Assembly: GCF_000321225.1 (NCBI RefSeq)
Contig: NW_004450324.1
Location: 1,006,877-1,070,876 of the forward strand
Direction of reading: 5' to 3'
From: Odobenus rosmarus divergens
Lineage: Eukaryota; Chordata; Mammalia; Carnivora; Odobenidae
Length of the DNA stretch: 64,000 nucleotides
The notes below the pieces were generated by a model, which searched no databases, was not told the DNA's origin, and saw only the letters and a program-made list of their open reading frames with translations. The number at the start of each line of letters is the position of its first letter. Position 1 is the first letter of the stretch. Both the position numbers and the translations under genes were made by a program. This document shows, one piece after another, positions 46,841 through 60,500 of this stretch.

Positions 46841-49821
46841 CTGTGGAATACAAGAAGGTGAGTGTAACCAGCTCCTGAGGAATCATTAAGCTATGGCATG
46901 GTCAGAGAGTACATGTAATCATACATGAAGGGAAACAGATGCAAACGTTAAAAATCGAAGAGGAAAGGCACGTTGCCATAACAGTTCTCCTGCAGTGGAG
47001 ATGTGCAATTTTGGTGACAAGTCAGTTATCAAGGAATGGAACATAGGTGGATTTAGGTATCACAGGGGGCTAGACATGCTGACCTCTTTAAGGTACCTCT
47101 GGACAATGAGAATGTACTAGACCCTGAAACCCACTCTTACTGGTAAAGTGACATATGATAAAATTGGAATGGCATTATAGGAATTTGGTACAAATGGATC
47201 AATTTACTCTCTGATAGTCACATTCTGTAAAGGGATGAGAATCCTGTAAAGGGATTCACCACACTAATGGAGATATTTATTAGCTTAGAGAATTTAAAAC
47301 GTCATTCTTCTTGGCTTTGTAATATATTATTTGATGACTTAATTTGTTTTTCTTTTCTGTCTGCTAAAATTAAGTAGGAATTTTGTTTTATATACTACGT
47401 GACAACTAATGGCAGGGGGAGGCATTTTGGGAACCTGCTGGGTGAGGTCTAGTTTAAAATATTTCCCAAAGAAAATCTATTGACCGGATCATCACAAATG
47501 GGCTTCCATCATTCCAAAGTTCTTCAATCCTCTACCCAGTCTCCTTACGTAATGAGGATGGCAAGCTCAGGCACCAGCATATGCGTTACCATAAAGGACA
47601 AAAAAAAAGTCACAGTCTAGCAAGGAAGTAATTTAGGGAGAGATTAAGAAAACACTCAACTGCTTTTAAAATTAAAATAGTTTGAACCTCCTACTCTATC
47701 GTCTAAATTATGGTAAGCATTTTTACCCAACATGCCTTAAGACCTCTGAGTAACTGAGCACCATTCACTTATTTTCCGAGTGGGGTGGCAACAGGGACCT
47801 GGGGGCCTGGAGGCCTCGCTTTGTAGAAGCTTTCCCAAATCCAGCTGCCTGCCTTTCTCTAAGAAGTGGTGTATCAGAATGAACTGAGGGCTTTTTCACA
47901 TCACATCCTCTCTGTGTCACGCATGCCCCCCACCAGAGAAGCCACCCTGGCTGCAGGACAACGTCATCTCTGTCAGGTGGGTGGGGACGAGGCCGGGTGA
48001 GAGTTCAGAACTGCTGTACCTTTCTAACCAGAAACAACCAAATAAATACGGTACAAATGGACTTCACTCCAATGCCCCTTGCAATGAGACTGAACGCACA
48101 CGGATCATCTTCAAGAAGATTTAGATAATGAAAGACCAAAAGGACTGAATTACTTAGGACACGTGAACTTAAACAAACATGGGTCACAAAGACAGCATGA
48201 TAGTAAAGCTCCAAGACATTTAGACATCCATTAGTCATAAATTAAGCTGCTAATAGGAAAGAAAACTCCAGTTTCAGAGAGTGATCAATTTACATTCGCA
48301 TGCTTAGTAAGATTATTTGTAATTGCATTTGGGAAAAAAAAGCTTATACTTATGTCACTTTCAAGGAAAGGAATCATTTAAAATGTCTCAAAATAACCCA
48401 TAGAAAAATAGAGTCCATAACCCATGGCCAAGATGAATTTAACTGTCCTAGGTGAACAGCAAGGGTAGCTTAGATATTCTGAAGCCTGACACCTGTAATG
48501 AAATTAATAATCGTCTCTTGGTAAGACTGAAGGAATAATTTGAAGAGAAGACATTAGGTCTGGTGGAAACAGCAATGCAATAAGGATACAAGTAACCGAA
48601 TCCACCTGTCCTTGCCTCTTTGTCTTCGGCTACCATGGCATTGTGCATGTTGATGTAATTTGTATCCAGAGGAGAAAAGGAGTGTTTTTTTTTAACAGAA
48701 ATACAGGTGCTCATTTTAAAGAATACGAGGTCACAGAGAAAAAATGAACTTTCCCCTCTGAACAATTAATTGATTGAAATACTTTGGATTTATGTAAGAG
48801 CTGATACTGAGAACTGGCTGCACAGTACGTGACTAGATGCCCCGAGCCCCATGAAAGGAGCCAGCTCTGTTTACTTCGCCGAGCACCAGGTGCTCAGGGC
48901 AGACCAGGCAATAGCTGATGCTCAGGCCTCCATTCTGGACCATGGCGATCCTCTCCCCAACTCAGTTCTGGTTCTCCTACTTCACTTTTGTCTATTTCTG
49001 GTTTTTTAGCAAACATGCTAAACACCAATGAAAAAAATTCCTCTCCTTCTGTTGGATGATGCAAAATTTAGCAGAATGCAAGCTCACACAAAGGGCACTA
49101 CTACCTGAGCTGTTTCTAGTATCCCTTGCACCTGGTGGGAGCCACACTTCAGTTAAAGCCTCTGGTCAGTGCCAACTGATTAGCTAGAACAATATGCATG
49201 GAAACAAAAGCATCTGAGTGCCCCTCCAACAGGCTAAAGTGGCACCCAGAACAAGGAGAGAGAGAGAGGCATGAGGAACTTACATGTAAAGGGTTCCACT
49301 TCCCAGCCTTCCAGGGTGGCAGAAGGAAGAGAATAAACAATGAAAGTAAGAAAATGTCACAGAGAATGTTCCGGAAAAGTCACAGCTCCCAGGAAATGTT
49401 ATTTGAATCAGCCTCACGAGTCCATATTTAAACAAAGAGATTTAACTAAGTTTTATTGGAAAAATCATAAATGGGCATACTGCACCAAGCAACCCTTCTC
49501 ATAAAAGAAAAGAAGTTATTAAATTTCTGTTCGGCACAAGTTTAATCAGAAAAGGACCATGGGAGACAGAGGGAGGGAAAGAACACAACAAATAACGTAT
49601 CATCATTAAATCTAAAATTATAAATGCAGATCGGTGGGAATCATCAGCAACATTGTTCAAAAAAATTAACTTAAAAAATTAACTAAATAGAAGAAAATGA
49701 CAATTTGGTTTGTGTTTCCAGAAGGTTAACATAACATAATAATAATAAAAAAAAAAAGAAGAAGAAGAACCAGAAAATATACTTTTCTGGGACATATCAG
49801 AAACAGTAAGTTTCATCTTAC
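46841..49821 (-). other. CERS6: CERS6 last intron
   Basis: About 3.0 kb, bounded by AAG|GTAAGATG (donor, 49,821) and TTCCACAG (acceptor, 46,841) on the minus strand. No transposon or extra exon was recognised. A (TAA)/(GAA) scrap lies at 49,737-49,769. Confidence 0.9.
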
Positions 49822-49978
49822 CTTGCCTTTTGAAATAGCTTTGCAAGCTATTTTTATGATTAAGTAAGACCAGAAGCAGTTCAAGCCTTGTATTAGCAAC
49901 AGCAGTAGATTAAAAACCCACCAGGAAGGGTAAGGTCCAACAATCTCCCAGCTTTCAAATAATGTGGTATGTAACACC
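49822..49978 (-). CDS. CERS6: CERS6 penultimate exon (specificity loop and last membrane span)
   Basis: The 157-nt minus-strand exon lies between the acceptor TTTTTCCTTAG and the donor AAG|GTAAGATG. The first G completes a codon from the preceding exon; then 52 codons read [20 protein letters not shown], then [20 protein letters not shown] (a clear membrane span), then [16 protein letters not shown]6 is an ER membrane enzyme of about 384 residues that N-acylates sphinganine, preferring C14-C16 acyl-CoA. The residues around [14 protein letters not shown] form the loop between the last two spans, which in ceramide synthases governs acyl-chain choice. If the protein has the human length these are residues 283-334. 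The human loop reads LNTT from memory; here it is LHTT. The preceding exon (catalytic TLC region) is not in the window. Confidence 0.97.
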
Positions 49979-50615
49979 CTAAGGAAAAAGAGAAAGTAAT
50001 CACTGAACACAACTTTTCACTCTGCCTTCCAAGGAACATCAGTTACTGCATAGAAGCACAAATCCAACAGTACCCACTAACTAGTCTCACCCTCCAAGGA
50101 TGGTCTGAAGTCTGACCAGGTACTTAGAAGAGTCATCGCTGAAACTAGTTCCCTGGTGTCATACATTCATTTTAATTCTAGCTTGAACCACGTACTTCTG
50201 CTCCTCTTTCTCCTGCTATTATTTCTTCATTAATTTCCATCATGTTTTTTGGTTGTGATGGTATCTTTTGCTACTTGTCAAAAGGCCTGTTTTGTTTTCA
50301 AAGTTGCTTTTGGTCTTTAAGTAACCGTGAGGAATACCATTGAGTAACATTACAGTGCAAGAAAAAAAAAGGGTTAATTAATTCCAGAAACACTAGTTGA
50401 TAAGTTTAAACTGTATACGTAGCACAGTGGTGGTTAAAATATACTTAAAACCTAATCCCTGTCCTCAAGTGGTTTACAGTCTAGTTGGGGAGACCCTACA
50501 ATGTACTTAATTCTATAAGCCTTCCTCTGGGAAAGAATTGACAATTGAAAGATACCATTTTGAAATGATGCTTGAGATGAGTATTGGAATGATTTTTTTA
50601 AAAGATTTTATTTTT

Positions 50616-50958
50616 GGGGCACCTGGGTGGCTCAGTCAGTTAAGCCTCTGCTTTCAGCTCAGGTCAGGATCCCAGGGTCCTGGGATCAAGCCCCACATCG
50701 GGCTCCCTGCTCAGTGGGGAGCCTGCTTCTCCCTCTCCCTCTGCCTGCCACTCCGCCTGCTTGTGTGCTCTGTCAAATAAATAAATAAAATATTTTTTCT
50801 TAAAGATTTTATCTATTTATTTGTCAGAGAGAGAGACAGAGGGAACGTGCAAGCACAAGCAGGGGGAGCGGCAGGCAGAGGGAGAATCAGGCTCCCCGCC
50901 GAGCAAGGAGCCCAATGTAGGGCCACCCAGGTGTCCCAATAAATAAAATCTTTAAAAA
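50616..50958 (+). mobile_element. SINEC, middle element of the nest
   Basis: Plus-oriented SINE (body 50,616-50,791, rest of tail 50,938-50,958) inserted in the A-tail of the outer SINE. It has a perfect 15-bp target-site duplication, aaagattttattttt, at 50,601-50,615 and 50,959-50,973. Its own A-tail is interrupted by the third SINE. Confidence 0.92.
50792..50937 (-). mobile_element. SINEC, innermost element, internally deleted
   Basis: Reverse-oriented SINE inserted in the A-tail of the middle SINE, with a perfect 12-bp duplication, aataaataaaat, at 50,780-50,791 and 50,938-50,949. Between 'cccaatgtagg' and 'gccacccagg' about 60-70 bp of the tRNA-like part (including box B) is missing, so this copy could not have been transcribed in its present form. 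Confidence 0.9.
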
Positions 50959-52520
50959 AAAGATTTTATTTTTATTTATTTATTTGAGAGAGAGTGCACA
51001 AGCAGGGGTCGCGGCAAAGGGAGAGGGAGAAGCAGACTCCCCGCTGAGCAGGGAGCCCGACCCGGACTCGATCCCAGGACCGAGAGATCACAACTTGAGC
51101 CGAAGGCAGACACTTAACCAACTGAATCACCCAGGCACCTGGAATGACTTTTTTTAAAAGACTACTTGAATATAATAAATGGACTTCATTTTAAGAGTGT
51201 ATACATGAGGTAGGCAAAAGTATTTGAGGTAATTGGTTGTCTCTATAATCTACCATCAAGAGCAGGATGGGCAGCCACCTGGGGCAGGTACAAAAGGACT
51301 GGTTTCAGTGCTTCACTCTTGCCCCTGCTCTGCCCTGTCCTATGCCTTTAGAAAGGGATTCATCCTCCTGGACTCAAACCACTGCCATAGAGAAGCACAG
51401 TACCCACAGAATTTTGCAATCACTCTGATTTCCTTGCTTTCCTCCTTTGTCTGGACATCTAAGCATGTTGGCAAAACTCATCTATTTCCACCATCTGCCA
51501 CTGCAGTGCTCACTGGGACCCCACAGGAGAGGTTAGGTGGACAACATTTAGTGGCTAAGGGGTAAGGATGGAAAACTTGTAAGACATAGACCACTTCTGC
51601 AAGAACAGAAGACAGATAGACAGAAAATTTTAATATAAGAAAGAATGTGATGAGTGCTTTGAGAGAGGTTAAGAAAAGTACTTTGTCAGTTCACAAAAGG
51701 AAAAAAAAAAACCTCACTTAATGTGCAGTTGGGATAAGAGGTAAAGAAAAAGGGAGAGTGAATAATAGACACAAACAGGCTCTCTATCCCTGATTTCAGC
51801 AACCCACATTTACAGACCAGAATGAGATGCACAGAGTATGTCTATATCCTGTCACACTAGTTGTCTCTCAAGAACAATGTACAATAAACATGGGTGTGAA
51901 AATCTCAAAATCAATAATATGGAATTAAATTTGACGATTCATTACAAGTATATTACTCTACAGTATAGTAGAATTCATTCTGGTGGAAGGGAAATATTAG
52001 GAATATATTAGGAAATCTGTTAATATAATGTATTACATACCCATTGGCCAAATTGGGACAAACCTAATTATTTCAATAGCACTGAAAGACAGTTGGTAAT
52101 GTTCAATTCCCCATTGCTGATGTTTAAAAACTAGAACTCAAAGGATTTCCTTAATATGATTTTTACCCAACTCAAGTCAGCCATTGTCATCATATTTAAC
52201 AACACCAGAGTTATTGCCTTTATAATCAGGAACAAACCACAGCCAGCCAGCATCACCATTATTATTTAACACTACTCTGAAAGTTCTGGCCTTGAGTGTG
52301 GCAGAAAGTCAAAGACTTCATTTCAAATACATAAACATTAAATCTCTATTAACTGTTTTAGAAACAGCAATCAAAATTTCCAAAAATAGGGAATGGTTAA
52401 GAAATTAGTTTTCATTCTTATTCCAGAAATTATGAACTCACTCAAGTATTAAACATGTTTCAAGAATTTCTTATGATAGAGAAAAATATGTAATATCACC
52501 TCAACTTCATAAAATAAATA

Positions 52521-52838
52521 CTGTTGACCCTTGAACAATGCAGGTTAGGGACACCAACACCCTATGTAGTCAAAAATCCATGTGTAACTTTTGAATCCCC
52601 AAAAACTTAACTACTAATAGCCTACTGTAGACCAGAAACCTTACCTATAACAGTCGACACATAGTTTGTATGTTATATGTGTTACATACTGTCTTCTTTC
52701 AATAAAGTTAGCTAGAGAAAAAAAGTATTAAGAAAATCATAAGGAAAATTCATTTATAGTACTGTACTTATTGAAAAAAATCCATGTATAAGTGGACCCG
52801 TGCAGTTCAAATCCATGTTGTTCAAAGGTCAACTGCAA
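52521..52838. mobile_element. Tigger2/MER8-type DNA transposon
   Basis: About 318 bp with inverted ends: 'ctgttgacccttgaacaatg' at left and 'gttgttcaaaggtcaactgc' at right. Internal 'gtataagtggacccgtgcag' and 'agtactgtacttattgaaaa' match the non-autonomous mariner-like element MER8/Tigger2 as I know it. It has no transposase ORF. Confidence 0.8.
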
Positions 52839-53929
52839 TTGTACATATATGCACCCACACACAGAAAAAGACAGAAAATTATAATTCCTTGAAAGGAATT
52901 AAACAAAACCATTATAGGCTTTCTTTGGTGCATTAGGGAATTTTGTATTTTCTTCTTTACATTCTTTTTTTTCCAAATACATTACAAATAATTAGAAAAA
53001 AAATACAAGTTATTTCTAAGAAGGAGCACATTAGGATAAGCCTGTATTTTAGCCTTGTTTATTATCCCAAGAGACAGCCATTTTTTTTTTAAACACCAGT
53101 TTGCAAGCCAGAGGACAACAGATCTAAACAACATCCAACTCCATGGCAGTGAGGGAGGACCCATACATCTTATGCTTCTCTATCTCTAGCACCTTGCAAA
53201 ATACCCAGAAGTAACATACTCACTAGACATGTTGGTTGATTGTGTGTTTGTTTAGTAATCAAATAAATAGGCATGTACAAGACAGCTCTGGAATAAATCA
53301 ATTTTATTTCAGAACTAGCTCTGCTTCCTGACACACTATATGTTTTGACATTCAGAGGGAATCTAGTTTCATTTGAACAGAAAGAGGTCCTGTAGAAATA
53401 GCAACAATGATTGCATTATGCTATTCATTAGAAATTAGCCTTTGCCAGATTACAGGTTGAGAGCCTTTCTCACCATTATGATTTGCTTGGCTTAACTTGA
53501 ACAGATGTCATGCAGTCACTGGCGACATGGCATTCACATTCATTTCTGAAATGCTACATGAGAATTCATAGGCTTCGCCATGACAATCAGTGGCACCTCT
53601 GAGATACTGCTCACAAGTAATGGGATTTCCTTGAAAATTGACTTGGATGCCTGCAGAGACACTTGGGAAAATACAATCAGTGCACCAGGTGGATCTATCT
53701 CTCAGTGAGAAGTTTGGTAAGAAAAACAATATATTAGGAATTTAGATTGGGGAGAGAGATCTCATTATGCCACCTGGACTGTGAAAAGCAGCAAACCCAG
53801 GAAATGGGGTCTTTGTTTAGCTACAGAATGATGAGGAAATTGTTCCTTTTTGGTCAAACTGTTGAAATGGTGACTACAGGATTTTATCCTTTCTTGGAGG
53901 TAAGGGCTGGGAGTATCTACTTTAATGAT

Positions 53930-54157
53930 GCTATTGCACATTTACGGTCTCAGAGTTCTGAAGAGGGGTTATCTCTAAGCACTGATAGAGGGAGGCTTCT
54001 GGGATCCTGGAAACATTTTGAGATCTTGATCCATGTGGTAATTACGCAGATTATACCTACATAAACTTTATAAATGTAAAAATCTATCAAGCTATACAGC
54101 AAACAGTTGTGCACTATACTATATTTGTAAATTATACCTCAATAAAATAAAATGGGA
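53930..54157 (+). mobile_element. Old L1 3' UTR tail
   Basis: Diverged L1 tail: 'ccatgtggtaattacgcaga', 'aaaaatctatcaagctatac', 'tgtgcactatactatatttg', 'aaattatacctcaataaaat'. Confidence 0.7.
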
Positions 54158-56559
54158 AAAGTACTCTGCGGGGCCAAATGTCACCAATTTGCAACCTCTG
54201 GCTTGCATAATCACTATAATACCAGTGTTCCCCCCGGCCCCCGACAATAATTGGGTTCAACATATGGCTTCTAAGAAAATAGGTTTTTTTTTCCTTTCTC
54301 AAATAATAGCCCACAGCATCAAACCTCCTGCCATTGCTCAAATCATGTGATGGACAGTTTGCAAAGGAGGCAGTAAGGGACCAGAAAGGACCATTTTCCT
54401 TTTCATTAATTTAGGCTCACTCAACCACTAGATGGCACATCACACACGTACAGAACATGCTCAAACAGGTCTTTTCTGCCAGAACCATCTGCCAAGGTGT
54501 GGCTCCCAGCACAAAAATCACTCCATCTTTGGGTTACACTCTCCTTTCTAAGAATCTTCCTGAACAATGGAATGAGGAGGCTTCAGTCTGCAGTTATTTC
54601 TTCCTGCATGATTCTTGATGAAAATGGATGCCTGCAGGGCAAAGCTGAGCTCCCTGGGCGATTCGTTGGTGATGTGTAGATGCACCAGTTACCACCCCAA
54701 CAGATTAGCCCTGATGAGTTATTTTAATGGATGTTTAACGAATCATAAGAATTTAATTTGACGATGCCTTATAGTTACTTGTGCTGTTTACCTTTTATAG
54801 ATTCTTCATCTTAAACTACCACAGAAATATTATACAGACTATCCAGAGGCAGGGATATATACATGCATGCACAAGAGGAAAATTTACAACTTTTTTTCTT
54901 TAGCAAAGAAAACACAGTAGTCTCATTTTAATATGATATTTAAGGACCTATATTCTAAGCATCAGTGTGACTTCTGCTTTCTCAGGCCTCAGAATTCTGT
55001 AAGTCTCATAATATAACACAGCACAGTACAGAAAGATCTCCACTGTTGTCTCATTTGGAAAAGCTATAACCAATGCTTCATTTCTTCATTCTTATGACTG
55101 TTTAAGTTTGTTATCTTTAATATGTAAAGGTAATGAACATTCTCACTTTTGGCTCTAATCTTACTTTTAAAATACTCCAGTAACTTAGAGGTAGGACCAT
55201 ATAATGGTGATTGAGATGTTAAAGACCAGAGGCCCAGGTGCTCTCATGGTGTGGATGAGTCACAGGTGGATGTTAATGATGAGCCCGAGCCCCTGACCAC
55301 AGCAAGGACCACAAGGCTTTGCCTCACTCCTTCTCTTCACCCCCACCAACGAGCTCCATCTGAGCCCTGGGTGGGGGTTTCTGAAATGATCTATATAAAA
55401 ACCACAACAATAACTGGACCCATGTCTAATATCCAAAGAGAGCAAAGACTGCTTCTCTAGGAGAATCGGGGTCAGGGTCTCACTTTGAGCAAAGCTGCAT
55501 CATGCAAGTGAGGGTAGGTTAAAAAGTAACATTTGCTTTAGTCAACATTAAGGTGTTCTTTACTTCAGAGCTTTTGAACAGTCTTGATTTTGCTTTCCTA
55601 GACAGACTTCAGTATATTTCATGGTGTGTGTTTCTCCAGCATATATTTTCCTTTGAACTTACACAAAACATAAATGAAACAGATCTGACCTGAAGATGGT
55701 CTAATAATCTGCTGGCATGTTTCACTCATTTTAAAGTAGATGCTGAGAGAAAAGCATTTAAAAATTTACTCTGACCAGAAATGCTGGTACTTAACACTTG
55801 AAAAAAAAAAAGAGTCTCACAATTAATTCACCGTGATAAGCAACCCCTCTCCTTCCTGGTTTTCCTAAGGAAATAAAAGCTCTGGACCTAAACAATTATC
55901 TTTGTCAGGTGTTGGGTAGTCAAGGCTGCAAAAGGCTTAAAGCCACACTTGTACTTTTCTTTTAACAAGACAGTCCCACCAGCAGCCCAGGTTTCTCCAA
56001 GACACTGTTGTTTGTTGGCAAGTTTTTTAGGAGGACAGCTCTGGGTAGCTTGTAGCATGGGTACCTAATTATTTTTGAACAACAGACTCATGAAGTCTGT
56101 AGCAGAGAGAGAAGTAATTTCTCTAACGGGAAGCTAAAGTTGAACCCAGATGAACCAACCATCTTTCATCTGGCAATGGATATACCGCTTCTGCCTTATT
56201 CCCATCCGAGTAAGACATGGTGGGGTCAATTCATTTATTTTTACTTTTTGGTCCTAGCCTAGCCAGACTTAGGTATTGGTCACTTATACTCTTGTAAGTG
56301 GTGACTTCCTGGCTGGGACAGCTGTTTTTCTCAAAATTAGTCACTGCCCTCTTGGTGCTCCCTTGCTGTCTGCCTGAATCCCCAACTCTTCCACTGCCTG
56401 GTCTGCGTGTCTGTGTCACTCATCTGCCAATCTGAATCCCTCTAGCCAAGGCCATGTCCTTCAGGATGTAGCCTGCTTCCAACAAGCTTCTTTTCAACCC
56501 TCTGCCTAGCTCTTTGTTGCCTCCATACCCCTTAAAACAGACTTTTGCCTGATTCTCTA

Positions 56560-56920
56560 TAGCTGTCCTTTACTGAGTAGCCACCGTGTTGAGCACTGTG
56601 CCAAACATATTACATATATTTCTTCACTTAGTCTTTTCAACATCCCTGAGAGATCCCTGTATAGTAGGAATACTTATACTAGCTAGTATTTATTGAGCAT
56701 TAACCATATGCCAAGAAATAGGCTCAGGCTTTACATGGGCTCATTTAATCCTAATTTTTTTTTTTTTTTTTTGTGAGGTATCTATTTTACAGATGAAGAA
56801 ACTGAAACACAAGGAATATAAGTAACTATGTCAAGGTCAGATCTAGCAGGTGGGGGCCAGCTGGGATTCGAACCTACCTGCCTACTAGTCTGGACCTTCA
56901 GGCCCTATTATTCCTACAGT
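56560..56920 (+). mobile_element. Two MIR SINE copies
   Basis: A partial MIR (tgttgagcactgtgccaaac) at about 56,560-56,665 is followed by a more complete one at about 56,680-56,915 (tatttattgagcattaacca, ttttacagatgaagaaactg, ccagctgggattcgaacct). A T-run of about 18 interrupts the second near 56,756-56,773. Confidence 0.8.
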
Positions 56921-58482
56921 CTTTATTCAGCTCCCCCAGACCTTTCCTTAGTCCTTCACCCTTGGCCCGGGCATAGGGCCAACCCCTGCCATGTTACAAC
57001 AGAGAAAGTACACAAACACACCTGCTGTTGTAACATTTGTGCTTCCTGTGGCCTGTCATTCCCTGCTCTTTTTTCCTGGGATTTTTAATCTCTTAGGTTC
57101 ATCACCTACTTTCTGATAGCCATACCAGGCCCCTCTTGCTTAAATGACACATTTAGCTTATTTAACTGTTTTCCCACATGGCCCACCCCACTCAAACCTT
57201 AAATCCTGACCAAATGATCTCCCTGACTGGACATGATATAATGCCTTTCACTATTACTTTGTCATGTATATGAGACATTCAAAATATAAAAGCAAAGATC
57301 TTATTCTAAAAATGGGAGAAAGTGGGTGAGGTGCCTTGTGCCTGCTCGACAGGTAGACATCTCAGAGAGCCTCAGATTCCAGGAAATCATTCTTGCAGTT
57401 TTCTAAGAGTATAAAACCATCACCCCATCATCACAGGGTTAGGATGGACCAGGCTCTGAAACTTCCCCAAATCTGCCCACTCTTCTTCCCCTGAAGGGCT
57501 GCTCTTTGCTCACGTCCACTGTAGGAACCATTCTTTGCAGGACCAGTGACAGGTAAGCACCCCAGGCCAAGGTGGAGCAGGAGACTCCCACTGCTTGCTG
57601 TGAGCTCCTGGACCTTTCCTCCCGTTTCCCTTCCCTTGGGGGATCTGAACAGTATTTGTTGTAGCAGTGAGAAAAAACAAAGGCCAAATGCATACGAGGG
57701 CAGAACTCTGGGTTGTGAGATTCTCTCTCACCTTCAAAGTTTCTGAGTCTAATCAATTAAGTCAAAGTAGAAAAGCCTGACCATTCTTAGAGTTCACTGA
57801 ACTTGTTCCTGAGGGAACTCAACTGGGCTCCTACAAGGAAGTGCAGAGGGAAGGTTTAGTGGCCTTGTAGGAAGATGTACTTTACAGCATGGCTGTTTAC
57901 AACATGAACATAGGCTGCTGGAGTTACCTGCTTCTTGGGAATGAGCATCTTCCATTCTAGCTGCCCATTTCAGGTAGTAGCTGGGATCTGGGGCCATTTG
58001 CATTTTCTCATTAGCTTTTTAAATAGCAACGTCTGGGTGGGAAGATGTTTAGGAAAACCTAAACTTTTAGGTCAGAAGAGTCTGCAGTGTGGTAGGCCTG
58101 TGGTTATTCCCTTGACTGCAGCCCACTGGAGTGATGTGGTCTGCACATTCCCTGGAGAATGACATGAGGCACATAGCACCCATATTCATGCCTGTGTGCT
58201 GGGATTTCTACGTCGAGATTTAAAATGAGCATCTCCAGAGATAAATGTTGAGAAAGCATGAGTAAGATATGTCACCAGCTAGTCGACTGAACGATTTAAG
58301 AGAGCTTAGATCATAGTAGTACTTCCATTGGAAAGATGTTCGAAGAATTTTCATGTTTATTAGACTTAGTCTCATTAATAACCTATAAAGTTGGCAGGTC
58401 AGATACAATACCAAATTTTTGGTCAGGAGACCAGGATCTCAAAGGCTTATTTAATTATCTGAAGTCACAATACTGTAGCTTT

Positions 58483-58650
58483 TTTTTTTTTTTAAGACTA
58501 ATTTATTTGAGAGAGAGAGAGGTGTTGGGGAGCAGAGGGAAGGGAGAGAGAATCCCAAGCAGACTCTCTGCTAAGCTCAGAGCCCGAGATCATGACCTGA
58601 GCTGAAACCAAGAGTCAGATGCTCAACCAACTGCACCATCCAGGTGCCTT
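58483..58650 (-). mobile_element. SINEC, older subfamily
   Basis: Reverse-oriented SINE with the variant body seen also at 18,376 (complement of 'actcttggtttcagctcagg'). It is more diverged and has no clear target-site duplication. Confidence 0.85.
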
Positions 58651-60339
58651 GTTTTTAATTTAAACACATATCTCTTGGTCTCTTTCTTTTTTTAAAAAAA
58701 ATTTATCAAAACAGAGGATGTGTACTCTTCATAAAACTTTGAGCAAAAAAGAGCTAACAAGGAGGTTCAGAAGACATCATGTTTGGGCTGACAGGCTAGC
58801 AAGAGAAGGAAGAATGCCGTCCCTCTGCCTCTTAAAAATCCCTTGAGAAGGTTCCAGAAGTTCCCCCAGTGGCTCAGCGAGAATCTTCATATTAATTATT
58901 CAGGGATCCAACTCTACCCATTTTGTTTAGAAGCTTGAAGAGAGTCAGCATTATTTTAGAAACTGTGTGTGTACCACAGGTATTAGAACTTCCTGTCAGC
59001 CCTACCATCATCTGCCTAGAAGCCTGGTTGTGAGATCTCTCTGCCTTATCAAGAAGTTTTCCTAGAGTAATGAATCAAATAACAGGTTAATCTGAAATCA
59101 CTAAAACAAACAAAAAAACCAGCAACAACAAAAACTCAAAACTGAACAAATATTAATTATATATTTTTAAAGAAAAAATATATAACCTCACTAGTGTATG
59201 CATGCGTCCTCTGGCCCTTTAAGAAAAACAGGCCCACTCACCTAGCATGCACCGACTGGCTGACAGGTCTAAAAGGTAAGCTAAGGAGTATCTTGTTCCT
59301 GAAAAACAGACCCTCCCTCTTCCTCCTTCCTGATTGACTTCCTTATTCTCTTATCTCATGTCTTCCTAGCTATGACTCTGACCACAATTACTTCTAACTT
59401 TCTGGACCACATAATTTCATCTGGTCTGAGTCCTCAATGTTTGATGCCTGGTTCCCCAACCCTCTGGAAAACTCTGGCTTGCATTATGCTCCCTGCTGTA
59501 GGTGTCCCTGTCCTGACTCTGCCCCCAACACCTCCCCACACTAAGCCATGCCAACTCCTTCCCCTTGCCTATAGGTAGAGAGGGAGGGTAGAGGCAGGGT
59601 TTGGGGGAGAAAGAAGGGTAAGTCTCTGACTCCTACCTAGGTTGTATTAAATCTCACTTCTAGGAGCTTTGTGGGAACATGATTTGGCGTGTGACATTTC
59701 TACACATGTAATAAGTTACATTATATTGGATTCTAATGACCTCATCTCTGGGAAGTGTTACCAGGACCTTTTTCATTTCTTTCTGTTTTTATTTAATGTT
59801 TCTAGGATTCAATCTTTAATGTATCTTTGGGAAATATGACTGAAAATTTTGGAAATTCTGCTGCAAAGAGAAAATGCATCACAGGCCTACAGGCTTAAGG
59901 GACACTGCAACATATTATCTAGCTGGCAAAGAGATACAGTAAAGGTGTCTGAAACAAAGAACTGCCTCCCTAGAGTAAATCAGGGTTGATAAAACCAAGT
60001 TGGAAGAGCCGAAAATCAAGGAAAACAAGCATATAACTACTCCCCATCCCCCAAATAAGAGGAGGGGGGAGGAAAAGGGAAAAAAAAAACCCTCTAATAG
60101 AGTGAATGAAGAGATTTAGACAAGAAAAATTTGCTTTTGCAGGCTTTAAAAGTTTGAAAGAAAAATAACAAATATGAAACTATATGCACTGAACAAGAAC
60201 ATGGCAATTGGTGAACTAAAACATTTATTATAATCATAGCATTCTAGCTAAAAAAAAGCATTGAAATAATGCTAACTATTGGACTCCCGTAGAATGGACA
60301 TACTTGGGAGTGTGGGTGGGAAGTGCGCTTACTCAAAAA

Positions 60340-60500
60340 GGAATGGGCGGTATTGAGTATTATGTCTGAACTATACATCAGAACACCTGGATTCTATGCT
60401 TAGTCTTGATTCACTGATGCAATGATATTGAGTCTTTTTTTTCCCCCCAAACCTAAGATTCCTCATCTACAAAATAAAGACCTAGGATAAGATGATTATT
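60340..60500 (+). mobile_element. MIR-like fragment
   Basis: 'atcagaacacctggattcta' and 'agattcctcatctacaaaat' follow the MIR core, interrupted by a T/C run near 60,436-60,449. Confidence 0.45.

Larger units (their letters stand above)
50606..51139 (-). mobile_element. SINEC, outermost of a three-deep nest
   Basis: A reverse-oriented SINE (body 50,974-51,139, tail remnant 50,606-50,615) whose A-tail was split by a second SINE. Its target-site duplication is 21-22 bp, starting tggaatga, at 50,585-50,605 and 51,140-51,161, with a single-base difference in the T-run region. It lies in the CERS6 intron, same strand as the gene. Confidence 0.92.
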
